Of a stretch of 64,000 nt of DNA, positions 54,629 through 61,629 are shown piece by piece. The stretch comes from HGM04593 sp045636125 (GTDB taxonomy: Bacteria; Bacteroidota; Bacteroidia; Bacteroidales; Bacteroidaceae): NCBI GenBank assembly GCA_045636125.1, contig JAZTWX010000020.1, forward strand, positions 124,001-188,000, in the 5' to 3' direction. The number at the start of each line of letters is the position of its first letter. The first letter of the stretch is position 1. The translations under genes and the position numbers were made by a program. The notes under the pieces were generated by a model. That model was not told the origin of the DNA and made no database searches. It saw only the letters and a list, made by a program, of their open reading frames with translations.

Positions 54629-56155
54629 TTAGTAGATGTTTACTGTGTGCAATGTGGGGCAGGCTTTGCTGGCGGTGATGGTTATGCGCAGGTATTTTGC
54701 CTTGTAGCCGTCGCCGTAGCTGTTGCTTGTGCTGCCGTTGAGGGGGAGAATACGTTTGTAGCCTATGGTGGTGCACTTTATGCCTCCGCCGCGTTTTGTC
54801 CACTGTGTGCCGTTCTCTGATGTCTCAATGGTGAAACCTTTTACTCTCTGTCCGAGTTTTATGTACTCCATCATCGATACGTAACGCACTGTCTGGGGCT
54901 CGTCCCACTCGAATGTAATTGTTGCGCTTGTGGTGCCGTCGTTGGCCGCCCAGTAGCTCTCTTTGTTGTTGTCGGTGATGTTGCCTGCAACGTAGTTGCG
55001 GTTTTTGCCGGCTGTGCGTGTCTCGCTTACTGTAACCTTTGCCGTTTCTGCAAGGTCGGTTGCAAAGCGTGTGCCGAGCATTGTGCCAAGCTCCTTCATA
55101 CGGTTTACGGTAGCCTGGGGGAGTGAACCGCTCTTGTCGGGGGGCAGGTTGAGGATGAGTGTGGCGTTGCGGCCCACGGTCTCAAGGTACATCTGGAACA
55201 GGCGCTCGGCCGATAGTACACCCTCGCCGTTGTGCCAGAACCATCCGTGGGTGGTTGCTTTTGCGTCGCTCTCACCGGGCAACCACACCCAGCCGTTCTC
55301 GGCACCCTCGGTGTTGGCACCTGCACCGCGTCCGCGGTTCTGTGTCTGCCAGTTGGTCTCTCCTGCCCAGCCGGCCTCGTTACCTATCCAGCGTGCTTCG
55401 TCGCCCACGCCCCACATTACGCAGTTGGGGCACATTTCGTGCACTTGGTGGCGCAGGTTGGGGATGTCGTAGTATGTGCTTGCGTCGATGCTGCGGGTTG
55501 TGCGGGCACCGCCGTAGTATCCGTCGCCACCGTTGGCGCCGTCGAACCACATCTCAAACTGGTCGTCGCCGTATGCTGCAAGTTCGGCACACTGGGGAAT
55601 GAAGAGTTTTTCTACATAGTTGTTTGTGCCGTCGCCATAATAGCCGCTGTTGCGGTCCCATGGCGAAACGTAGAAACCATATTTCATATCGAGCTCTTTG
55701 GCTGCTGCTGCAAAGTCGCGGGGGATGTTTGTTGCCTGCGCATTTGCGTTGCTCGATGCTGTTACGTTGTGTGTTGTTGTTGCTGTGGGCCACAGGCAGA
55801 AGCCGTCGTGGTGCTTAACAACCGCAATACCACCCTTCATACCTGCGCTTTTGGCAGCCTCCAGCCACTGTTTGGGGTTGGGCACGGCTGTGGGCGCAAA
55901 GAGCGAGGGGTCCTCGTCGCCATATCCCCACTCCTTGTTGGTGTAGGTGTTTATTCCGTAGTGGAAGAAGGCATAGAACTCTGTTTCGTTCCACAACAAT
56001 TGTCTCTTGTGGGGGATGGGGTGCACGGGGGTGGGCTCGTTGTCGGGGTTCTGACGAACCTCTTCCACAACAGTGAATTCGGCTTGCGCTGTCGCCGCTG
56101 CCGGGGCAAGCATTGCGGCAAGCCCCAAGAACAGGTGTAAGAAGTTTAGTTTCAT
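54629..56155 (-). CDS. Alpha-L-fucosidase, glycoside hydrolase family 29
   Basis: GH29 enzymes release alpha-linked fucose from glycans such as mucin or milk sugars with retention. The 508-residue protein has a signal peptide (LFLGLAAMLAPAAATAQA), a catalytic barrel with EFYAFFHYGINTYTNKEWG (about 57-75), KHHDGFCLWPT (about 113-123), the nucleophile Asp in FEMWFDGANGG at about residue 205, and a C-terminal discoidin-like carbohydrate-binding domain from about 370 (NYVAGNITDNNKESYWAANDG, ending LHTVNIY). There is no T9SS sorting tail, so it probably stays in the periplasm or acts with the co-transcribed secreted protein downstream. The acid/base residue cannot be placed by eye. Confidence 0.92.
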   Translation of the reverse strand: MKLNFLHLFLGLAAMLAPAAATAQAEFTVVEEVRQNPDNEPTPVHPIPHKRQLLWNETEFYAFFHYGINTYTNKEWGYGDEDPSLFAPTAVPNPKQWLEAAKSAGMKGGIAVVKHHDGFCLWPTATTTHNVTASSNANAQATNIPRDFAAAAKELDMKYGFYVSPWDRNSGYYGDGTNNYVEKLFIPQCAELAAYGDDQFEMWFDGANGGDGYYGGARTTRSIDASTYYDIPNLRHQVHEMCPNCVMWGVGDEARWIGNEAGWAGETNWQTQNRGRGAGANTEGAENGWVWLPGESDAKATTHGWFWHNGEGVLSAERLFQMYLETVGRNATLILNLPPDKSGSLPQATVNRMKELGTMLGTRFATDLAETAKVTVSETRTAGKNRNYVAGNITDNNKESYWAANDGTTSATITFEWDEPQTVRYVSMMEYIKLGQRVKGFTIETSENGTQWTKRGGGIKCTTIGYKRILPLNGSTSNSYGDGYKAKYLRITITASKACPTLHTVNIY

Positions 56156-56245
56156 AATTTATGGTTATATTAATGTTTTTTTGTTGAATTTTTTGCAATT
56201 ATATTATAAAATATTCAAATATTGTGCCTTTTTATGTGATTTTTT

Positions 56246-56281
56246 CCCTTTTGTGCTACCCGAAATGGCAGCACAAAAGGG
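56246..56281. repeat. Perfect 12-base inverted repeat between divergent operons
   Basis: CCCTTTTGTGCT (56246-56257) and AGCACAAAAGGG (56270-56281) are perfect inverted arms around a 12-base loop. No T run follows on either strand, so it is not a simple terminator. It lies 91 bases upstream of the GH29 start and 200 bases upstream of the lipoprotein gene at 56481. In this 325-base gene-free stretch (56156-56480) I see no open frame of interest. Confidence 0.7.
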
Positions 56282-56297
56282 CTTCTGCGAGCTTGTG

Positions 56298-56372
56298 GGC
56301 TACTAATATAATAATGTGCGCACTTGCTTGAGATTTTCGTGCTGTTGCTTTGCTATGTGGTGATTAGTAGCC
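56298..56372. repeat. Ten-base inverted repeat flanking a 55-base AT/GC-mixed core
   Basis: GGCTACTAAT (56298-56307) and ATTAGTAGCC (56363-56372) are perfect inverted arms separated by 55 bases that contain the palindrome GTGCGCAC. It could be a structured RNA, a looped operator or a miniature element remnant; no target-site duplication is obvious at its edges. Confidence 0.5.
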
Positions 56373-56409
56373 GGTTATTTCTTTTTGTCCGCATTTTTTG
56401 TAACAAATA

Positions 56410-56442
56410 TTTGCGTTGTTTGTGCTTTTTTGTGTATGTTTG
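56410..56442 (+). promoter_or_regulatory. Bacteroidetes-type promoter of the first LPP20-like lipoprotein
   Basis: TTTG at 56410-56413 and a perfect TATGTTTG at 56435-56442 are 21 bases apart; the ATG at 56481 lies 38 bases downstream. Confidence 0.7.
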
Positions 56443-56480
56443 CCGCAAAGGTGAATATATGCCTTTGTAAAAACCTGATT

Positions 56481-57038
56481 ATGAGAAAGATTCTTTGTTT
56501 TTTGATTGTGCTCCTTGCAGCACAAATGTTTGTTGCTTGCGTGACCAAGAAAGAGGGCCCGAAAAGCCCTGCGCAATTGTATGCCGAAGAGTTTCCCGGA
56601 GTGCGTTCCTGGGGCTTTGGTATGAGCAAGGCGCAGAATGTTGCCAAAATGACTGCCGAGAGCGATGCCCGCCGAAAAATGTTCCTTTCGTTGAAGTCGG
56701 CGGTAGACGGTGCTGTGAAGGAGTCGGGGCTCTGTCTCGAAAAATATACCCCTGCCGCCGAAAGTGAAAATACCGAAAAAACCGAAAATAAGGAAGATAT
56801 TACGGCAAAGGTGGCCAACAGGGCTATGAGAAACACGCAGTGTGTGAAACTCAATACTTATATGCTCGATGGAAAGTATTGCGTGTATGTGTGCTATGAA
56901 TTTGGCGGGGGAATTGAAGCTGTGAAAAATAATATTATGGCCGGTGTGAAGGCTTTTATTCCCGAAGAGGAGGTGCTGAAATTGGACTACGAACTACAAA
57001 CGTTCGAAAAGACTTTTGTCGAGCTGTTCGGGAAGTGA
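56481..57038 (+). CDS. LPP20-like lipoprotein, first paralogue
   Basis: I know no function for this protein. From the ATG at 56481 it has 185 residues and a lipoprotein signal (FLIVLLAAQMFVAC, Cys about residue 20). The mature part follows the LPP20 pattern: YAEEFPGVRSWGFGMSK, then a helix of alternating Ala and charge (NVAKMTAESDARRKMFLSL), a variable acidic linker rich in Glu and Asn, and a beta segment YCVYVCYEFGGG. It is a paralogue of the protein at 57277, with the same signal, layout and ending (a helix LKLDYELQTFEKTF against LKMDYQFQQFEKKV). An in-frame ATG at 56385 would cross the promoter and was not used. Confidence 0.8.
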   Translation: MRKILCFLIVLLAAQMFVACVTKKEGPKSPAQLYAEEFPGVRSWGFGMSKAQNVAKMTAESDARRKMFLSLKSAVDGAVKESGLCLEKYTPAAESENTEKTENKEDITAKVANRAMRNTQCVKLNTYMLDGKYCVYVCYEFGGGIEAVKNNIMAGVKAFIPEEEVLKLDYELQTFEKTFVELFGK

Positions 57039-57071
57039 TGCACAAGTGAAATAAAAGGTAAAACTGCGCCT

Positions 57072-57182
57072 CTCCGGTGCAATCTGCAAGGCAGTTGCCC
57101 CTTGCGCAGAGCTGGTGAAGATGTTGTGCCACAGGCTTTAATTAAAAAATGTGGGAGGAAGCGTGCTCTTTGTGCGCCGGAG
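57072..57182 (+). ncRNA. Candidate structured RNA between the two lipoprotein genes
   Basis: CTCCGGTGCA (57072-57081) pairs with TGCGCCGGAG (57173-57182) over ten pairs with one G-U, closing a domain of 111 bases. Inside lie TCTGCAAGG/CCTTGCGCAGA (57083-57110, with a two-base bulge) and CCACA/TGTGG (57129-57133 and 57150-57154). It ends 20 bases before the promoter of the next gene, so it is either the 3' untranslated end of the upstream mRNA or a separate small RNA. I recognise no known family. Confidence 0.4.
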
Positions 57183-57201
57183 GGTAATTTTTAATGAAAT
57201 T

Positions 57202-57233
57202 TTTGCAATAATTATATTTCTTGCCTATCTTTG
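57202..57233 (+). promoter_or_regulatory. Bacteroidetes-type promoter of the LPP20-PEGA operon
   Basis: TTTG at 57202-57205 and TATCTTTG at 57226-57233 are 20 bases apart and both match the consensus exactly; the lipoprotein ATG at 57277 is 43 bases downstream (or 57271). Confidence 0.8.
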
Positions 57234-57276
57234 CCCCAAATATTAACAAATTGTTTACAAACTTAAAACTATGATT

Positions 57277-57915
57277 ATGAAAAGAATTATGTATTTCGTG
57301 AGCGCGATTTTCGTTGCTCAAATGTTCGTTGCCTGTGGTGGTGTAAAACAGGTTGTGTCTGGTGGTAGCTCATCATCTTCCTCTTCTTCTGTCGGTACTT
57401 TCGGTACAGAAATCCAGATAAGCGAGGCTCAGGCTTACGCTGAGGAGAAACCCGAAACACGCGCTTGGGGTGAGGCTAAAAACAGCCGTTTGTCTTACGC
57501 TAAGACACTCGCCGAGGGTCAGGCACGCGCTTCTTTGGCACGCGCTTTGGAGGCTGCCATCACAACAGCTTCAAACGAGTCAGGTATTTCTTATGAGAAA
57601 TATGCAGCCGACCTTGAGACAGGTAGCTCTTCAACCGACGAGGGTAGCAAGGCCGACCTTTTGACAAGCCAGATTGCAAAACAGGCTATCAAGGGTGCCG
57701 TTGTTGCAAAGACCAACCAGTATATGACTCCCAACCGTCAGTACCACGTATTTGTGTGCGTAGAGTACAGAGAGGGCGTTGCTGCAGTTGCAAAGCAGGT
57801 TGCACAGTCGGTTAAGAGCCTTATCCCCGACGATGAGAAATTGAAGATGGATTATCAGTTCCAGCAGTTCGAGAAGAAAGTTGCTGCCGAACTTGAAAAA
57901 GGCAGTGCACAATAA
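57277..57915 (+). CDS. LPP20-like lipoprotein, second paralogue
   Basis: The 212-residue lipoprotein (ATG 57277; an ATG at 57271 is two codons earlier) has a signal ending FVAQMFVAC, then a run of eight Ser (SGGSSSSSSSSVG) that probably forms a flexible surface tether. The LPP20-like core follows: YAEEKPETRAWGEAKNSR, a helix with AKTLAEGQARASLARALE, and YHVFVCVEYREG. It is clearly related to the lipoprotein at 56481. Its codon choice (many TCT, GCT, CGT) differs from the neighbours and suggests high expression. It leads an operon with an LPP20/NTF2 protein and two PEGA proteins, the next gene overlapping by one base. Confidence 0.82.
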   Translation: MKRIMYFVSAIFVAQMFVACGGVKQVVSGGSSSSSSSSVGTFGTEIQISEAQAYAEEKPETRAWGEAKNSRLSYAKTLAEGQARASLARALEAAITTASNESGISYEKYAADLETGSSSTDEGSKADLLTSQIAKQAIKGAVVAKTNQYMTPNRQYHVFVCVEYREGVAAVAKQVAQSVKSLIPDDEKLKMDYQFQQFEKKVAAELEKGSAQ

Positions 57916-59834
57916 TGAAGAACGCAAAGTTTATACTATTTGCAATGATATGTCTGCTTGGGCAAGAAATTTTTGCCCAAGCAGACATTGAAAGTATAAA
58001 GAAGAGCCTGCTGTATTATAGCGCCGAAGGAGAAGGTGTTACGAAGGAGGAGGCGCAGCAGGATGCTTTGGGCCAGATTTCGCGTCAGATTATATCGGTT
58101 GTATATGACGAGTCATCGGAAATTGGCCGCACAGTTACGCAGGTGAGCGGCAATGGCGAGAATTCAAGCTCTACCATTGACCAGACCAACGTGGTAAACA
58201 TTGTCTCTTCTGTATCATTGCGCAATGTCGAGATAAGGGAGCTTAGCCCCGAACCCGAAGCAAAGGTCTTTTGCTGGGTGCGCCGAAGCGATGTTCAGCG
58301 AATGTTCGAGCAACGCAAGACAAAAATTCTCGACTATGTAAAGAGTGGTAATATTGCCGAAAAGGCGTTGCAGATTGACGACGCCGTGAGGTATTACTAT
58401 TGGGCGTTGATGTTGAGTGTCACCCACCCCGACCCCGTGAGAATGGAGTACGACGGCGACTCGGTGGATGTGCAGACATTTATGCCTTTGAAAATTAAAC
58501 AGGTTCTCTCCGGAATACGCACCACGGTGGAGAGTATCGACGAGGCCGACAATCGCCATTATGCCAATGTGCGTTTCGAATATAACGGCCACAAAGTGTC
58601 GAGTGTGCAGTTGAAATATAACGACGGACAATCGTTCGTCGGTCCGTTGGCCGTGCGCGACGGTATGGGCGAGCTTGAACTGTTGTCGTTCCCCCCATCG
58701 GGCAGTGTCGATTTTTTCTATGAATATACGTTCCGCAAAGAGGGAGAAAACCTTGACAAGGACCTTGCAGCGGCTTTCCAATATACCAAAAAGAAACCCA
58801 TCATAATAAACGAGGCGAAAAGCTCCCTTTCGCTTGGCAAGCCCAAACGAGGCGCGGCTAAAAAGGCCGGGCTGCAGATGGCGACCAATAGCGTGGCAAC
58901 CTTTACAACAGCGGGTGGCCGTGCGGTGAAGCCCGAAGAGGTTACCGTGAAGCCCACAATCGATATGCGTGTTGTGAAAGATGACAAGGAGTATCGCAAT
59001 GTGATGAGTGAGGTTGAAAAGGCCATCAAGGCAAGGGACCCCAAGCTTGCTTACCAATATTTCACCGCCGATGGTTACCGTATGTTCGATACTCTTGTTT
59101 CAAAAACAGGAAAAGTGTCGTTGGTGGGTTCGAAACAGAATTACGACTTTATTGAGACTCCCGGTCGTGTAATTGCCCGTTTCTGCAAAGTGAGCGTCAA
59201 GTTCAAGAATGGCCGTAAGTTTATGGAGAACCTTGTGTTCCGTTTCAACGAGGAAAAGAAGATTGAGTCGCTGGCGTTTGCACTCACAAACAAGGCCGAG
59301 GCCGACATCTTCAACGCCGATGCTTCGATGTGGAAAGAGGTGTCGCGTTACGCCATCCTTCAGTTTATGGAGGACTACCAGACAGCCTACACCCTGAAAC
59401 GTCTCGACTACATCGACCGCATCTTCTCCGACGATGCCATTATAATTGTGGGCAGCGTGATAAAGAAAGCTCCCCAGGAGGTTACCGAGGGTCGCTCTAT
59501 TGACCTCGGCAACAAGGATGTTGCTTACACACAGAGAACAAAGGCCGAGTATCTTGGCAACCTCAAGACCATTTTCGATGACCAGGAGTTTGTGCATCTC
59601 ACATTCGAGAACAACGAATTGAGGCTTGTGAATGCTCCTTACCGCGAGACAGGAACCGTGTTTGCGATACAGATAAGGCAGCTCTATAACTCGCCGCAAT
59701 ACTCCGACCAGGGTTACCTCACACTCGTGTTCGATGCATCGAAGGAGCTTCCCCTCATTGGCGTGCGTCTGTGGCAGCCCGACAAGACCGAAATGGTCAA
59801 GATTCAGGATTTTGTGAAAAAATTCAAATTCTGA
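57915..59834 (+). CDS. LPP20-domain periplasmic protein with NTF2-like repeats
   Basis: I cannot assign a function. The 639-residue protein has a signal peptide (FILFAMICLLGQEIFAQ) with no lipobox. The N-terminal domain (about 20-130) has the LPP20-like pattern YYSAEGEGVTKEEAQQDALGQISRQI and ends AKVFCWVRRSDVQRMFEQR. A middle beta-rich domain (about 165-290) follows, then a low-complexity basic linker (SLGKPKRGAAKKAG, about 305-320), and two NTF2/SnoaL-like halves: about 360-460 and about 470-639 (YAILQFMEDYQTAYTLKRL, DAIIIVGSVI). The ATG shares one base with the stop of the lipoprotein gene, which points to tight co-translation. Probably a soluble adaptor of the operon. Confidence 0.78.
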   Translation: MKNAKFILFAMICLLGQEIFAQADIESIKKSLLYYSAEGEGVTKEEAQQDALGQISRQIISVVYDESSEIGRTVTQVSGNGENSSSTIDQTNVVNIVSSVSLRNVEIRELSPEPEAKVFCWVRRSDVQRMFEQRKTKILDYVKSGNIAEKALQIDDAVRYYYWALMLSVTHPDPVRMEYDGDSVDVQTFMPLKIKQVLSGIRTTVESIDEADNRHYANVRFEYNGHKVSSVQLKYNDGQSFVGPLAVRDGMGELELLSFPPSGSVDFFYEYTFRKEGENLDKDLAAAFQYTKKKPIIINEAKSSLSLGKPKRGAAKKAGLQMATNSVATFTTAGGRAVKPEEVTVKPTIDMRVVKDDKEYRNVMSEVEKAIKARDPKLAYQYFTADGYRMFDTLVSKTGKVSLVGSKQNYDFIETPGRVIARFCKVSVKFKNGRKFMENLVFRFNEEKKIESLAFALTNKAEADIFNADASMWKEVSRYAILQFMEDYQTAYTLKRLDYIDRIFSDDAIIIVGSVIKKAPQEVTEGRSIDLGNKDVAYTQRTKAEYLGNLKTIFDDQEFVHLTFENNELRLVNAPYRETGTVFAIQIRQLYNSPQYSDQGYLTLVFDASKELPLIGVRLWQPDKTEMVKIQDFVKKFKF

Positions 59835-59863
59835 TAACAGAATTATAATCACTTTTATTTGCT

Positions 59864-61591
59864 ATGAAAAAGTTCTTATTGTTTACTATTGTTGCCATTC
59901 AATCGCTTTTTGCGGTTGCACAGCAGAACGATGACTACAAAATTCTGCTCGAAGGTTTCAAAGAGGCCTATAATGCACCCAAGCCTGCAAAATGGCTCAA
60001 GGATGCCGATGGTAATATGTATTGCGCGCTCATACGCGTAGTAGTTGATGGCCTCTCGAGGGCCGAGGCCGAAAAAGTATATTTCGGCTTTGCGCAGAAC
60101 ACTCCTGCACACCCCCGCCAGGTTGAAATGAACGGCGAGCAGTGCGTGTTGAACATTTTTGTTACTCCCACCGACGAGGGTACATACATTGATGCCGCTC
60201 TCGATGGATATGGCAAGAGTAACAGGGTGAATATTCCCACGCTCAAGGAGAAACACATATACACCGTAACCTTGCGTAACAATAAGAAACTTTCGATAAG
60301 TTTCAAGACCATACCCTCAAATGCGGTAGCGCGTCTTGAGACCGGCGAGAAGATTTTCACTCCCGGTACAATGAACAACATTGTAACCGGCCGCCATTAT
60401 GTTACATTCACCCTCAATGGCAAGACTGTTCTCACCGACACCATTAACGTGAGCGACGAGAAGGTACACTTCGACTACGACCTCCGTCCCAAAAAGAGTG
60501 TCACTTTCACAAGTACCCCGTCGAACATTGAGCTTTACATAGATGACAAGTTTGTAGGTCGCACACCGCTCACAAAGACCCTCTCTTACAGCACTTACAA
60601 GGTTGAGGCCCGCAAGACAAAGGAGGAAATAGACGTGCGTACAATAAACGTAAGTGACTTCTCCGACCCTAACGTAAAGCTCTCTCCCTCGCAAAAGAAA
60701 ACTTTCAGCGTATATGCCACACACCGTGGTATGCCTGTGAAGGCTTCGCTTTTTGTCGATTATGAGCAGTATGGCAACGAGGCTGCCAGCAGCTATCGTC
60801 TCACCTATCCCTTGAAACAGAAGGTTGAAATGGAGATGCTCTACAACGGCAAGAAACGTTCGCGCACCGTGAAGGTGAAAAAGAATATGGACAGCAATAT
60901 AGAGTTCAAGATACCTGTGGGTACACAGTTCCAGTGGCCGTGGCAGAGAGAGTATGATGCACGCCCCATTGGTGTGTCGGTGGGTTATGTGAACAAGCAG
61001 TGGGTTGCCAGCGACGCTTCGTACAAGGGTGCCTTGCCCTGGCAGGCCAGCGGTTATGATGCCGAGGGCGCTTCGCTCCACGGTCTTCAGGCCGGTTTCC
61101 ACTTGCAGCCCTGTTTCTCTTGGGGTGGCGGTATTTACAGTGGTCTCTTCCTTGAATTGTTCTACGGTTCGTCCTCTCTTTCGAGGTTGCCCGGCTACGA
61201 GGTTGAGCCCGATATGTTCGACAATTATACCGAATTCAATCTCTACGTGCCCTTGCACCTCTATTACCGTATGCCCTTCTCAAAGGATATCTCATTGTCG
61301 CTGCACGGCGGTGTGGGAATGGATTGCGGCCTCTACAACAGGCTTATATGCAGTGATAACGACAACAAGGAGCCTAATGAGAATTTCTATGGCGACCCCG
61401 GGATGCCTTCGCGCTTCAGCTTCTCGGCCGAGGTGGGAGTTGGCTTCCGTCTGTGGGATGTGCAGATAAATGCGCAGTACTCAAAGGGATTGAGCAAGGG
61501 TGGAGAATTGAAACTGGGCGAGCAGACTTTCAAGACTGTGCAGAACAAGCTCACTATTGGTGTTTCGTACCTCATCCCCGGTACATATTGA
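59864..61591 (+). CDS. PEGA-domain protein with C-terminal barrel-like module
   Basis: The 575-residue protein has a signal peptide (LLFTIVAIQSLFAVAQ), an N-terminal beta domain (about 20-130) and two PEGA units: FKTIPSNAVARLETGEKIF (about 147-165) and FTSTPSNIELYIDDKFVGRTPL (about 211-232). PEGA units are small surface beta domains. From about residue 360 a barrel-like module follows, starting WPWQREYDARPIGVSVGYVNKQW and ending in strands (LTIGVSYLIPGTY). Alternating hydrophobic residues and aromatic girdles suggest outer-membrane insertion, though a terminal Phe is lacking. It is followed by a longer paralogue. No known function. Confidence 0.8.
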   Translation: MKKFLLFTIVAIQSLFAVAQQNDDYKILLEGFKEAYNAPKPAKWLKDADGNMYCALIRVVVDGLSRAEAEKVYFGFAQNTPAHPRQVEMNGEQCVLNIFVTPTDEGTYIDAALDGYGKSNRVNIPTLKEKHIYTVTLRNNKKLSISFKTIPSNAVARLETGEKIFTPGTMNNIVTGRHYVTFTLNGKTVLTDTINVSDEKVHFDYDLRPKKSVTFTSTPSNIELYIDDKFVGRTPLTKTLSYSTYKVEARKTKEEIDVRTINVSDFSDPNVKLSPSQKKTFSVYATHRGMPVKASLFVDYEQYGNEAASSYRLTYPLKQKVEMEMLYNGKKRSRTVKVKKNMDSNIEFKIPVGTQFQWPWQREYDARPIGVSVGYVNKQWVASDASYKGALPWQASGYDAEGASLHGLQAGFHLQPCFSWGGGIYSGLFLELFYGSSSLSRLPGYEVEPDMFDNYTEFNLYVPLHLYYRMPFSKDISLSLHGGVGMDCGLYNRLICSDNDNKEPNENFYGDPGMPSRFSFSAEVGVGFRLWDVQINAQYSKGLSKGGELKLGEQTFKTVQNKLTIGVSYLIPGTY

Positions 61592-61629
61592 TGTAACGCA
61601 GAGTAGTTAAAAATTAAGAATCAGTTATT

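Noticed and set aside
56298..56372. An insertion-sequence or prophage remnant between the divergent operons
   Set aside because: There is no transposase or integrase fragment and no direct repeat at the edges; only the short inverted arms suggest it, so I report it as a structure only.
57072..57182. Reading the structured stretch as the signal recognition particle RNA or 6S RNA
   Set aside because: The conserved SRP domain IV sequence is absent, and the domain is shorter and more branched than the rod of 6S RNA.
57361..57390. The TCT/TCA/TCC-rich repeat as a phase-variable tract
   Set aside because: It encodes a run of Ser with mixed codons and not a perfect simple repeat, so slippage is unlikely.
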